Assembly: GCF_021155765.1 (NCBI RefSeq)
Contig: NC_060112.1
Coordinates: 18,104,001 to 18,168,000 of the forward strand
DNA from: Diprion similis
Lineage: Eukaryota > Arthropoda > Insecta > Hymenoptera > Diprionidae
Length of the DNA: 64,000 bases
Reading direction: 5' to 3'
Of the stretch, positions 50,815 to 62,750 are shown piece by piece; position 1 is the first letter of the stretch, and the number at the start of each line of letters is the position of its first letter. The notes beneath the pieces were generated by a model. That model ran no database searches, had not been told where the DNA came from, and was given only the letters and a program-made list of their open reading frames with translations. The position numbers and the translations under genes are program-made.

Positions 50815-53600
50815 ATGACGATCGTGAAATCATGTGTTTCTAAAAATTGGTTAACAATCGTAACTTTGGTCAGCATTTTAATAGGTGTGGCTATTGGATT
50901 GAGTTTAAAAAATTTCACCAGACAACCATGGTCAGAACGAGAAATTATGTATTTCCAATTTCCTGGAGAGTTATTTCTTAGAATGGTGAACTGTTTAATT
51001 TTACCATTAATTGTAACAAGCATTGTTAGTGCTAGTTGCAATTTGAGTAATTCAGGTAACTTTTATATTTATTTTATTTGCGAATGAAAATTTTTACCAT
51101 CAATATTCATGGTTCATATTTCATGACCTAATAAAGATTACATACAAATTTCTGGTCAAGTCAATAAATACCTTTATATTATAGGAAGCATTGGAATCCA
51201 TGCGCTTTACTACTATACAGTGACTACCACATTGGGAATAGTTCTAAGTCTGGTGCTTGTGCAAACTATACGGCCTGGTGAATGGCAAAACGATAAGAAT
51301 GAAACATTTACAGAATCTACTAGGAACTTTGTCACAACAGATACTTTACTGGATCTACTTCGGTAAATAATCTAAAAATTTTGGTAAAAAAGCTATTTAT
51401 ATTATTCAGCTGAAATTTGTGTTTATTACTCCAACGACCGAGTTAATCACACCTGTATACAATTTTTAATCAATTCGATTTCAATGTATATATCGGTACA
51501 GTCACTTTACTGCATGTGATTTCATTTGCGAAAAATGTTGATTACATTCTGAGACTAGAACTTCACGTTATTGGCATAAAAGTAATAATTAATATTAATA
51601 ACAATAACAATGTGGTGATTTTTATTTTTCAGAAATTTATTCCCGGACAATTTAATAAAAACATGTCTGGCACAAGTAAGAAGCTCTGTTTTGTTTTTCA
51701 GTTAATATCACACAATTAACAATAATTTCCATCAAAATTTGATTCAAACCAGATCTTTAAGATTTATCTCAGTTGCCCACAAAGATTTGAAATAGTCATT
51801 TATGGAACAAACTGGGATAAAAAAGATATAACGTCACGCTTGACGTCAGTATGAAGTAACTGGTTTACTCAAATATATCGTTACATCCCCGTCGAGATCT
51901 GTCCCACTTTTTTATTTATTTCAACGATTATTTTTCTTACATTACTTTCACACAGTATTCATGATTATCAAAACAGATAATGTTTTATGATATAGGACTA
52001 AAAAGGTATTTAAATTTGACAAAATCAAGGTCGGTCCACGGAGATGAAAAAATGAAGTTTATACATTATAGAATTCTATTAAATGAGCAAAAATATATGA
52101 GTTACACCATAATTATGTATTTCTTTTTACAGTATCGCACTGTTTTGAAAGAACCTGAGAATGATACAGCAGGTTCGTATTAATTTTCTAAATGCATATA
52201 CAAAAATGGTATAAATCTAAGCAAAAACATGTATACACATGTGTTAAACAGTGCCTATTTCTGAGTGGGTTATTGAGAGTGAGTACACAGATGGAACCAA
52301 CGTACTGGGATTAGTATCCTTCAGCTTGATACTTGGACTTGCTTTAGGAAAAATGGGGTCAAAGGGGAAACCAGTGCTAGATTTTTTTCAAACCCTTTCC
52401 GAGGTCTCAATGATTATTATGAATTGGATAGTAATGTAAGTTGTACAAAAAGTAAAATGTAAAAAAAATTCTGCTGGAGTTTCAAATTGAGGACGTATTT
52501 GAATGAGTGCGTACAATAAGTTTTTCAAATATATTTCAGGATAGCGCCAATCGCAGTGGTTTTCCTGATCCCAGGAAAAATTCTGGGCATAGAAGACTTT
52601 GAAGTAATGATTGCTCGATTGGGTATTTATGTTATGACAGTCTTTATCGGTCTAATTTTCCATGGCTTTGTTACTTTGCCACTGATCTATTTCGCGTGTA
52701 CAAGAAAATCCCCATTCAAGATTATTTCAAAAATTGGACCAGCCGTTGTTACTGCATGTGGAACTTCATCGAGGTACTTTTAATTCTTCTGTTACGAACA
52801 TAAAATATTGGATCAGCACATGTCACCTTCGCTTCACCTGTGGTGAACATGTTCATATAAATCGTGATCCAAGGTTCTGAAGCTCAGTTGTGATTTATTG
52901 TTCCAGTACTGCGACTGTGCCAACTACAATTCAATGCCTTGACAGAATAGGGATTAATCAAAAAGTGTCCAGATTTGTTGTCCCGATTGGCGCTACGATA
53001 AATATGGATGGAATTGCACTTTACGAAGCTCTTGGAGCTATCTTTATTATACAACTGAGAGGATTAAATTTTTCACTAGCCAGAATAATAGCAATCAGGT
53101 CCGGACTTTATTTCTAATTGCCTAATTACAACCATCTTATGATTTTCCAGTATTTTACTAATAAAAGCTTTCCACTTAGTGTAACGTGCACAATATCCTG
53201 CATTGGTGCAGCTGGTCTACCAAACGGCGGCTACGTAATGCTAGTGATGGTATTAAATTCAATCGGTGTTCCAGCTGAGGATGTGATGCTGATCATTGCT
53301 ATCGATTGTCTAGTGTAATTGTCATTACAATAGTACCATTATCTGTTAGGAAAATTGTTTCTAGTCTACGCTAAAACTCACTCAGTTTAGGTTCTAGATC
53401 ATCAAAATTCTCTATGAAATAAAATTGAAATATGAAATTTCAGAGATCGTTTCCGGACAGCTATCAATATTGTGGGAGATGCATTATGTGCAGGAATTAT
53501 CTCACACTATGCAAAGGACACTGTGGATCATGTGGATCTAACGGATACAGCATCTACACTCTTAGGTTTTAAGGATGCAGACAAAAATACCAAAGATTAA
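50815..53600 (+). CDS. Eaat: SLC1-family excitatory amino acid (glutamate/aspartate) transporter, 9 coding exons
   Basis: Coding exons: 50815-51055, 51185-51362, 51633-51675, 52133-52172, 52252-52435, 52540-52773, 52907-53098, 53180-53314, 53444-53600; total 467 aa. An in-frame TAG at 50776 upstream supports the ATG at 50815. The protein is a multi-pass plasma-membrane carrier. Family hallmarks are the HP1 serine-rich loop [12 protein letters not shown] (303-314), the TM7 NMDG motif (339-342) and the TM8 segment [12 protein letters not shown] (417-428). Asp417, Arg420, Thr421 and Asn424 occupy the substrate-binding positions; the Arg is the residue that selects acidic rather than neutral amino acids. 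Possible N-glycosylation sites (NET, NDT) lie in the large loop before TM4. In insects such carriers clear glutamate or aspartate from the extracellular space. Which EAAT paralogue this is cannot be told from sequence reading alone. Exon 8 uses the acceptor at 53179 after a textbook tactaat branch point; the nearer AG at 53152 leads to a stop. Confidence 0.95.
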
Positions 53601-53645
53601 AAATCATCACAAATAGCGTTATGAATTATCTCTCTAGTAGTTGGG

Positions 53646-53651
53646 AATAAA
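53646..53651 (+). terminator. Poly(A) signal AATAAA of the SLC1 transporter gene
   Basis: This hexamer begins 46 nt after the TAA stop at 53598-53600. It is the first AATAAA downstream of the stop, and it fits a short 3' UTR ending before the RPAP1 upstream region. Confidence 0.6.
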
Positions 53652-54916
53652 TCGCTTGTTGAAATAGATGGGAAATTTTTAGATCTTTTGCAAATGTCAA
53701 CTTGAAGCTAAAACTGGTAATCAGGGTGGCAGTCGTACCTATGCGTGTTTATGAGTGTTTCAGTTTTCAGTTATTTCTCGTGAGGTCGGAACGTTTGTTA
53801 ATTGTTGACTATCGTTTTGCACTCAATTCTATCAATTTTCAGTGCACAAAGCTTTTCAGTTTTCTCCACCACAGACAACTTGTAGGAGGAGACCACAGAT
53901 TGAATGGATTGAATGCAATAAGCTAATTCGTATCAGAGGACGCTGTCATTGCTGTTTACGGTCTTACACACAGGTCTTGCAACTCATGCAGAATTTCAAT
54001 AGGAAGCAGCGACTCCACTATTGAAGAAAAATCCAGGTGGCGCTGCGATCGAGCGATACATAAACATAACCTACAACCTGCGTGTGACAGATGTATGTAC
54101 TACATGTTGGTTTTATTTACATTTTCGATAATGTAATGTATCCGTCGATCGCAGCGATGCTAGCGGCTTGACACGTTTATTACGAGGCCCCTAATCCTCT
54201 TTGACGAGGCCCACGTCGAAACCCACAATTGCAAGACCTGTGTGTAAGAACGTATGGTTGCGGTTGTTGTTTGGAGTTGAATCGGCGATATTAAAAACGG
54301 GAGCTTGGGCTGCGTGGGTTCTGATGAGCACTCGCCGTCAATCGCCGTAGGCCCTGAACTATGCTCTCACGTAGATACTCCGTGTAGAAGATGTAGAAAC
54401 TAGAATGGTGTAGAAACTGAACGGTGCACGTGCTTAGGTTTCAATTCGGCGTTTATTCTGATTTAGAAGTCTATTATTCTACATGTCATGCAGTGCAGGC
54501 TGCTGCAACCTAGGACATTGACCAGATGAAAACGCCAACAGTGTTTTTAAGTGGTACACTGACAGTGTCAACAAAAGATTGATGTTTAGACAGAGACAAG
54601 GAGATACATACACATAGGTATGTAATCTGTGATTGATTGATAGTAGTGATATAAACAGTAATTTAGGCTGTGACTTCCGAATAAATCTGTTTGTCACATC
54701 TGTTGACAGAATTATCTCCCTACATGTGGAATTTGCAAAACTAACCTATAATTTTGAGTTTACTTGCGACGCCGCAACGTAGGAACATTTTAATTGTGTC
54801 CAAAATAACTTAAAGGCTCATTGAGAAGCTTACACAATACTATTGATTTACCAAAATCAATTTCGTCGCCAAATTTTTCAATGAATGAATGAATAAGCCA
54901 ATAATAAGTATATGCG
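53652..54916 (+). promoter_or_regulatory. Intergenic region and presumed RPAP1 promoter / 5' UTR
   Basis: This 1.27-kb spacer between the SLC1 poly(A) signal and the RPAP1 ATG has no convincing coding exon. It contains a nested inverted repeat (53962-54249, listed separately) and must hold the RPAP1 transcription start. An in-frame TAA at 54905-54907 ends any upward extension of the RPAP1 frame. A very short upstream ORF overlaps the RPAP1 start codon. Confidence 0.5.
53962..54249. repeat. Nested inverted repeat (fold-back element) upstream of RPAP1
   Basis: Outer arms 53962-53981 and 54230-54249 are perfect 20-bp reverse complements (left arm tcttacacacaggtcttgca). Inner arms 54041-54059 and 54138-54156 pair at about 17 of 19 positions (left arm cgctgcgatcgagcgatac). 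The core between them is AT-rich. Together they could form a hairpin of about 290 nt. The layout suggests a small non-autonomous transposable element or its remnant; no target-site duplication was identified. Confidence 0.7.
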
Positions 54917-54935
54917 ATGGAGCCCGTTTCTTTGA
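54912..54935 (+). promoter_or_regulatory. Eight-codon upstream ORF overlapping the RPAP1 start
   Basis: The start region reads atgcgATGG: an ATG at 54912 lies 5 nt ahead of the RPAP1 ATG in another frame. It opens a reading frame of seven codons plus TGA that ends at 54935, inside the RPAP1 coding sequence. The downstream ATG has the stronger context (G at +4). Ribosomes starting at the first ATG would miss the RPAP1 frame, so it could lower translation if it lies within the mRNA. Confidence 0.5.
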
Positions 54936-57900
54936 AACGTCCAAAACCCGGTGACGGAGAGGAGGAGTTATTTCATATGCAAGAAGAATTTCTCAAGTCC
55001 AAACACGAGGCAGCAGCCAAAGTAATAAATCTTCGCCAACAGAATAAAGTACCCGTCATTCAGACACATGAAAATCCTGTTCGTAAGCAAGGCTCAGTCT
55101 TTGCAGAATGCAGACGAAACAGATATCAAGGTAAACAAAAGACGACATCGCAGTCAGACAGAGATATTTTAAACACTCAAGTTTCTGAAGCAGTAATTCG
55201 TGACAATGTTGTACAAAAGACTGTTGAATCGGTGTCAAGTACAACAACATTACCGTCTAACATACTTCTGGGAAATATCGTAGAAAAGAAGTACGATAGG
55301 ATTTCTCAAACAGAATCTGGCGATACCTTGCCTTCGAACACATCTGCAATGGGTTTTCCGAAGGTTTTTGTTTCAGAGAAAACGGTACGTGTGGAGATGA
55401 AATCCTTTTACGCTGCACAGTATTATTTTGACAAATTTTATTCATTATTAATCAATACAATCATTATCTTCTTAACCGGACAATCAAGTTATCAAAAAAG
55501 TTGTTAAACAATTTTTTTTTACTGACAATTTTCCCACCCACAGGTACCAAACAGCAGAGAGAGTTTGTTCCAACAACAAATTATCAAGTCCATACAACCA
55601 TCAAACACAGTAAATCCTTTGAATGCAGAATTACGAACTTTATCAAGTACAGATAATAGTGTATTAGTTGAAGGACCATGGTCAACAGAAATTCATACAG
55701 CCAACCTGCAAAGGCTTAATAATATGACAAAAGAAGAAATCATGAAATCAAAAATGAAATTGTACTCAACACTAGACCCTATGACAATAGAATACATAAA
55801 AAATAGAAAAAAGAGAAAATTACAAGACAAAGAAATTGTAGATAGTATGCAAGGAGAAATGGAAGTTATACCATCTAAATCAGAAACAGGAACTTCTTCT
55901 GGCCAGCAATATGAAACTGCAGGTAAATACCATGAAGAGGTTTTTTGTGAAGAAGATGATAGAAATATCCCAAAACCATCAGCAGAAATTATTCAACAAG
56001 TGGAAGAGAAGGGCTGGCTTCACATGGACACGATAGAATCAGAAAAGTTGAAATGGATGGAAGAAATGCCGGCAACATCAAATACTACCCAGCCAGAAGA
56101 ACCGTACAATGCACGTTTTGACTTTAATGGTAAAAAAATGTTGTATACTTTGGTTTATTCATATACAAAAACCTTCAAAATTCCACTAGAAACATCAGTA
56201 ATCGTGCCTTTTACAAAATCATTGCATAAAATATGATCATCTAAATAATAATCAAGTTTTTTCTTGTAATTCTGCTGCAGGGATGTTGCTTCCATTTACG
56301 GATGAAAATCTAACAGTGGACAAAGGTCTACATCACCATGGAGAAGAGCCTGAACGTCCAGGTTACTCTCTCCAAGAATTATTGCAGTTGAGTAGATCCT
56401 CAACACAACAACAACGTTGTATGGCTCTGAATACTTTGGGAAATATCATGGAAAAGAGCCGTAAGGGATGGTATGACCAGGCTCTACAACCTCCACCATT
56501 ACCTACACTGAACGAGAGGAATATCTTTCTGCTTTTAAGATTTTCGTTGGATGATTCTTCCGTTGCTATTGTCACAGCAACTTTGCAAGCACTTAGGTCG
56601 TTCTTGTTCAGTGAGGCAGATGAAATATGCTTAGACAGATTAATGGGTCTTGGAGATTACAAAGAGCCTTGTCTTGCTGTACCGCCAACTGACGTAAAAA
56701 ATATAAGTAATTTGCAAGATCACGAGTTAGCCCAGCTTGACACAGTTGCTGCAGCACTTAGATCAGACATCATTCTCAGGATCAGGTAATGGTACAACAT
56801 ATTTTAAACATTTGCCGAATCTTATCATCATTCCTGTCTTCATGCATGTAAAACTGAGATGATTAAAATGATAGAATTTCGTTCATTTTCAACGCCATTT
56901 AACCGTGTCCAGATAATAAATATATATATTGAACTAAAAGTAGTTCACGAATGAAGAGAATGAATATGCTGAGGATGCATGCTAAGTATAGAAACTGAGC
57001 AGTTTGTTTTTCTTTTCTTTTCAGATATATTCTAAGTGAAATGCGACCACCACCACCTGGAGTTACAGCAGCCTTAGAAATTTTAGCTCGATTAGCAAGG
57101 TATTCTCATGAAGCTGCTGTAAGCATTGCTAGTACCCCACAACTACTGGCTACTATCACACAGCATTTTATCCCACTGACGACTGATCGTTTAGGTATTT
57201 ATTTAAATTGAACCATCATTGTAAAAATTGATTTTTGACATTCGTGTCCCATTCTTCTGCAGTTTCAGAGGATGCAGTGAATGATGTGTATGGAGTTCCC
57301 GTATTAGCTGCTATTCGTCTTTGCCGAATTCTTGTTTGTTACGGAGGAAGATTGGTCGCAGAAAACCTGTACTTCTACAAGGTTTTAAATTCCCTACTGT
57401 CATATATTACAGGTCACTCTGGGTAAGATATATGACATTCAAAACCATTTGATGACTGCAAAAAGTGTAATCTAAACTGTAAATTATGCATTTTCAGAAA
57501 GCATAGCATTAACTTGTGCATCGAAAGTCTTCGACTCTGGAAAATGTTGTTACTCCGTGGTGTGGGATTGGAAAGCGTTGGTGGTGCTCAATTCACAATA
57601 TTATCCCAATTGCAAAATTTACTCAGCAACCACGATATTGGATCGGCATCTGAATTGGCATGTGAACATGCAGCTGCACTGATAACTGTTGCTGGATTCG
57701 AACCTTCTTTAAGATCGCACCTTTCGACACTGCTCTCTAAATGGAGTACGCAATTGGCAACTGTTACATCACCTACAGTAAATTTCTTTAAAAAATTGTT
57801 ATACTAATTGGAATTTGATTCTCGATTCAAGACTTATTGAATTATAATTCTCCTATCATACAATTTTAGTGGACTAGCACAAAACTTGTCGCAATCACAC

Positions 57901-59440
57901 TAATGTCAGCAGGTGATATTGCCCTCATGAAACCATTGCTGATTTCTCAAGGATCCAATATCTTCTCTACACTGTGGTAACTATAACAAGCAGTTATCTT
58001 ACCCCTTATCAAAATCTTCGAAAACTGTAATATGCTGTCCAAAGTACAATATGTAATTAAATTATATTCAGTTCCAGCTCAAACCTACTTAGCGGCCTTG
58101 TGCAAATTACGGAACGTGATCCATCGTCTCTCCCTAATCTTGGAGTCCTAGGGCACGAAGGTCAGCTGTTGCCAGCAGTCTCGTACAATAGTTGCATACC
58201 TTTTTTGGCAATGGTACTCAGCGTACTTTCAAAATCACTCTGTAAGGCTGAAATTCAAACAATTCTAAATCAACCGCAGTTCAAGAAATATATAAATAAA
58301 CTTGAATCAATCGATTGGAGTTTAGAACGGTCATGGTATACGCGAATGGAATTATCCTTAGTAACTGAAATCGTTCGCTGTGGAACCTTGTTAGGAGATG
58401 AATTGAATTCGGAAATGAGAGAAAGTATTTGGAAACTATCGATAAAATTGATATCAGCTTTACCTGAGGACGCTCCATTATACGCGAGAGAAATGGTGCG
58501 GACTGCTTTGTCCAGAGAGAAATTGCAAGTAGCTTTACTTGTTAACGATCTGGATAAGTTGAAGTTTACTCAGACCGTTATAGAAGTTAATCTAGATCTT
58601 CCTGAAAATTTGGTTCGCCTCTATGAATATTTTATTAAGTGTAATGGTTCCTGGGATCAACCAGCTTTGCCAAAAGACTGGCTGTACTTACCACTAGTGG
58701 ATTTATATGCAAAATGTCGAAATTATTATGACTATCGCGGCTACAAACATGTCGCATATCATTGTAGCGCAGATGATGGTAGACTTATTGCAATAATATT
58801 GAGTCTAGAATTAACTTTACCCGAATTAGTTAAACACTTATCACCTAGTGTGCGATACAGTAGATTATTACTTGCGTATTTATGTGACACTTTGTTTTTG
58901 GATCAAAATGTTTCACCGTTGTTGACAAGGACTATATCATGCCTTGTAAAAAGGTATTATAAAGAGTTAAATTTCAATACCGAAGTTCCAGGACTGAGTT
59001 CTTTCACAGATATGTTTACCACTTTGTGCGAACATTTTTCTGCAACATCCTATGGAAACGAAGGATTTGGAATGACTTTATTGATACCATTGGCACAGCG
59101 GCATGATGTACATTACAGAAAATTATTGTGGTCTGAACATGCCGGAGCTTTACGCTCACTTAGAACGCCATTAGAAATGTTAGCAATGCCCTTACAAGAA
59201 TATTTATATCCAGTCGAAGAAGATGCTTCGCTGATCGAATGTTACTTAACAGCACTGGCTAAGGGCGTAGTGCGTAGAGAATGGTGCCCAGTTATGTACA
59301 CTGTTGCATTACACCACACTGCAATGAATTTAAAAGAAGATAACAGTAAAATATCTATAAAATTGAAACCAAGAGTTGAAAAACTTGGAAACATCGACTT
59401 GAAAAAAGAACTGCTAAATTATGTCCCACCCGAATTTTAA
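54917..59440 (+). CDS. RPAP1: RNA polymerase II-associated protein 1, 8 coding exons
   Basis: Coding exons: 54917-55384, 55544-56129, 56281-56785, 57025-57194, 57263-57422, 57498-57777, 57870-57976, 58072-59440; 1,214 aa with every junction in frame. The N-terminus (GEEELFHMQEEFLKSKHEAA) matches the RPAP1 N-terminal domain. The hallmark RPAP1 C-terminal-domain block runs from RFDFNG (about residue 347) through LHHHGEEPERPGYSLQELL (about 368-388). The rest is helical and resembles the long repeat-like tail of the family. Human RPAP1 is somewhat longer (about 1,390 aa). Family knowledge: RPAP1 binds Pol II and is needed for its assembly/nuclear import and for Mediator-linked transcription of developmental genes. 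An in-frame stop at 54905 supports the start. Exon 8 has tandem acceptors 6 nt apart (58071 and 58077), both in frame, changing the product by two residues. Confidence 0.96.
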
Positions 59441-59494
59441 ATCAAGAAAGTTTACTTCAGTATAAATTTCAAACGGTACTATGTACGTAAACGT

Positions 59495-59500
59495 AATAAA
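59495..59500 (+). terminator. Poly(A) signal AATAAA of RPAP1
   Basis: The hexamer lies 55 nt after the RPAP1 stop (59438-59440), giving a short 3' UTR. A second AATAAA at 59630-59635 is a possible alternative. Confidence 0.6.
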
Positions 59501-60585
59501 CGTGACACGGATGAAATAATTTTTGATATTAATTTGGGGTCATCCCATCCAAAATGTTACAAATTTTTATTTTGCTGTTTTTGATAAGATTAAATACGTT
59601 TGACAACGCATTTACTGAGATTATAGTGTAATAAAATATCACATATGTTATACTCTTCGATAGTCTCTTGGCTCCGTTGCACCCCTGTTACCCAATTTCT
59701 CGAACTCAAGATGAAAATACAAGAAACAAGTACTGGATTTTGTGTTATACAGTATTATTATTATTATTATTTTCAACGTACATTATATTCTCCATTTGTT
59801 GTATAATATGTAAATGTAAAATGCGTTAGTTTAAATAGACAATAATGATCATACAAATTTGAGTAACAATAGTAAGCGTAGAGGCACTAGTTGGTCGTTG
59901 TTCATTGACTATACTGATCCTATGCAAGTACACATTACTGATCCTCGAAATTACAGTGTGAAAAAATTCTTTCTGTTATTTAGTGGTTGTATAAGATATG
60001 TTCAGTATACGCGAAGAAGTTTTCTTCCCCTCTAGTAATAATCGCTGTGTGCAGGCTATCATAATTATTTATTCCACATCTAGATCAACGGTCATTATGT
60101 TAGGTATCAATTTCATCTGATCCATACAATTTTCATCACTTCTTTCCAGAAACCCCTTACAGTTTTGTACAAAGCTGAGTGCCAATGTGTCATCGTCGCG
60201 CTGCATTATATTAATTATACAAATTTAGTTTGGTTCCAAGAATTAATTCGAAGTAATTTTTAAAGCACGTTGGTTCCGATTAAAAACATGCATAAATAAA
60301 TATTTACTCCTGCTTTGCTTAATGTATCAGACTGCATCTAGCAGGTGCTGTTTCCAAGCGTTTATTCGCAACACATACGTGTAATGTCTGTTTGCTAAGT
60401 TCAATATGATCGAGTCTGAACGCGTGCTATTTTTCAGTAATGAGACAAACTTGTATTACACTTTTAGTGCAGCACCGCATTGGTTGAAACTTGAAAGCAT
60501 AAAACTTCACTCAACGAAGAAATGTTTGTCTAAGATCTATGATTTATCGAATATATATCTATTCCAGCTTCAAATTTTTGCGCCA

Positions 60586-60618
<33 letters not shown>

Positions 60619-61646
60619 CATGTATAGAGTATGTACGTGAGGTCATTTTTACACCGACTCATGTATATATTGCGTTACGGTATTATTTCGCTTCTTAGAA
60701 TTAGTCTTTTGAGATTGTGTATGTTGAAAATAATGAGTGAGAAGTAAACGGTACAGTATATTCAATGTCGAGGTCAATTTGTCGGCATATCTTGAGTAAC
60801 ATTTTCATTGTAGTTAGTAGTTAACTTGGCAAATCCTTAGGGGAATTCCTCTCTCTCCCATTTATTTCTTGCTAACTAAAAAATAAGAATTCATTCGATT
60901 TTCATGTGGCTTATTATCAGAATGGCTTACATCAGAGACCATTCATATATTACGTCACGCTTTTACGGCTCACGGTTGTTTTTCCAACGTTTTGATGATC
61001 TACGCTTAATGGTACAAAATAGATGAGTTGCATGTTTTCTCGTTACAAGTCTGAAAGTTACAAAGCAAATTTAAGAGCACTCTAAGTATTGATCTTCCTG
61101 TTACAAGTGAATGACTCTAAATGAATTATCGAAAGTGAAAAGGTAGGTGTGTTTTTCGATTCTTTGACGCAGAAGTAATTCTTTTACAGATTTGAATATT
61201 CGGTGCGAATTTGACTACCCAGCTACGAAAAAGGTGTCCAAAATATGTGACATAGCAAATCATCGAACTACTGACAGAAAATCAATCTCACCGGCATTGA
61301 CACGCTTCCAATTTCATCTGGGCTATACAATCAGTTTTAGCACTTATCCAGCAGTTTTTTCAGCAAAACGAAATTGAAACTAAAACAGTTGAGTAACAAT
61401 TTATGCTACAACGGTAGGTGAAAATAATTGAAATAACGTGATGTAATGTATAAATGCCTCATTTGTACATATACACGATATACGTGTAAAGTATTGTAAT
61501 AATTATATATATTTCATCTGTACGATTTACCTAATTTATAAATAGAGCACAGCCCGCAATCGTATATGAGCAATTAAATCGCGAGTTTAAGGTAATAATT
61601 TAGCGGACAATACATAATTGCGTGAAATCCATTTTTCCCCAGAATG
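59501..61646. other. RPAP1 downstream region, mostly non-coding
   Basis: Beyond the RPAP1 poly(A) signal I see only the minus-strand exon candidate at 60069-60200, an (ATT)n run near 59755-59772 and a (TA)n tract at about 60585-60610. An acceptor-like tcttttacag on the plus strand near 61191 precedes a 60-codon open frame that is not convincing. Confidence 0.5.
60069..60200 (-). CDS. Candidate terminal coding exon of an unidentified minus-strand gene
   Basis: Read on the minus strand, an acceptor (ataatgcag) is followed by 43 open codons and TAA. The peptide begins RDDDTLALSFVQNC and continues with an acidic/amphipathic run ending TVDLDVE. Codon use looks coding and the stretch is richer in charged residues than surrounding chance ORFs. 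The spacing of acidic, hydrophobic and Lys residues vaguely recalls the BESS motif of MADF-BESS transcription factors; that is a weak resemblance only. The upstream exon would lie at higher coordinates, possibly 61647-61971. The pyrimidine tract before the acceptor is poor. Confidence 0.35.
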   Translation of the reverse strand, partial: RDDDTLALSFVQNCKGFLERSDENCMDQMKLIPNIMTVDLDVE

Positions 61647-61971
61647 CTAAGAATCGATGCCCAATTTTCTGTAGGTCTCCCTGTCAACCGTTACCAATCT
61701 TCCTTCAACGCTGGAGCAATCCAATTCTATGCAATGAAGACGTGAGCCCCACTCGCAATGGCTCTGATCATCAGCTCGGTAGTATTTTATCTGCAAGCAT
61801 GTCGTCAGGTAACCGGATCCTAATACTCTCATTGCAATTTGCAGTTCCTCACGGTGTCCTCTGTTGCTGGCGACGATCCCTTCGGTATTGTGATAAGCGC
61901 TGTAAGCGCACGCTGTGCCATCTCTCGCTCTTTCCACCGCTTCGATTTGCTTTCCACCGATCGTCAGTGTT
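61647..61971 (-). CDS. Candidate coding exon of an unidentified minus-strand gene
   Basis: On the minus strand a good acceptor (aaaaaaatttcag) precedes an open frame of about 107 codons ending in TAG at 61647-61649, with ordinary amino-acid composition and higher GC than its surroundings. It begins TLTIGGKQIEAVERARDGTA and contains AYHNTEGIVASNRGH. It may be a last exon. Alternatively it is internal, with a donor at ttg|gtaacg near its end, which is in the phase needed to join the exon candidate at 60069-60200. I do not recognise the protein. The plus-strand ORF over the same interval looks like its shadow. Confidence 0.4.
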
Positions 61972-62388
61972 CTGAAATTTTTTTAACATGTTATTTTCTT
62001 CTGTTCCCACCTAATATTCGCTCACGAGAAAGTTTTAATGACAAAGTTTCATCAAAACTGTGCGGATTAAAAGGCCTAATTAAAGTTATAAAATCTAAGC
62101 CGTAAGAAAATTGTTCACTCGTTGTATATTGTTTGAACTAATTGATGAAAGAACTATAAAATTCTTTGCAACAAACTGTTTACAGAATGTTGCGTATACA
62201 CGTGTAATGCGTACCTCAATATATTTACGAAAAGTGTAATTTGAGCCTGAGTAAACAAATACTGATTGAAAGGCTGATTGGATACGCGCAGCCATCGTTT
62301 CGTTTTATTATAGTTTTCGCGCTCGTATGGCTAAGGCGCGTATACAATATGGAGGGTAAAATTGCGCGATTCGAGGACAGCCTATTTA

Positions 62389-62750
62389 AGGGGGTGCCTT
62401 GGTCGATTTCGACGTTGACGTGTATATCACAAAATATCAAAGTCCACGTATCTCGTCCGAGAAAAAAGGCTCAACAGTCCCAATCTATACACAATTTTAA
62501 ACAAATTTGCATTTTCATTCGACGCAGAAATAAACAAATGGCACGTACGAATTCTACAAAATCGTAATAGTGAATTCGTAGAATTTCCACCATTTCTCTA
62601 TTTCTGCGTCAAATGAATATGTATTTAAGTATTTTTATTCAAAATTACGCATAGAATGGAGCTGTTAAGCCCTTTTCCGCTGTTGGGATACGTGGACTTC
62701 GATATTCAGAAATATATATGTCAACGTCGAAATCGACCAGGACACCCCCT
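62389..62750. mobile_element. 362-bp palindromic fold-back element
   Basis: The whole interval is an imperfect palindrome. The left end agggggtgccttggtcg pairs with the right end, which read in reverse is agggggtgtcctggtcg. The arms continue through gatttcgacgttgac, a matching cgaagtccacgtat-type block, and a shared gacgcagaaata block, to a centre near 62567. Divergence is about 20% over the arms. It has no coding capacity. This is typical of a snap-back MITE; no clear target-site duplication was seen. Confidence 0.75.

Noticed and set aside
53153-53179. Earlier acceptor for SLC1 exon 8 (AG at 53152)
   Set aside because: Joins to an in-frame TAA after ten codons; the AG at 53179 restores the conserved family sequence.
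61622-61975. 117-codon plus-strand ORF
   Set aside because: Overlaps the minus-strand exon candidate almost exactly and has the poorer composition; treated as its shadow.
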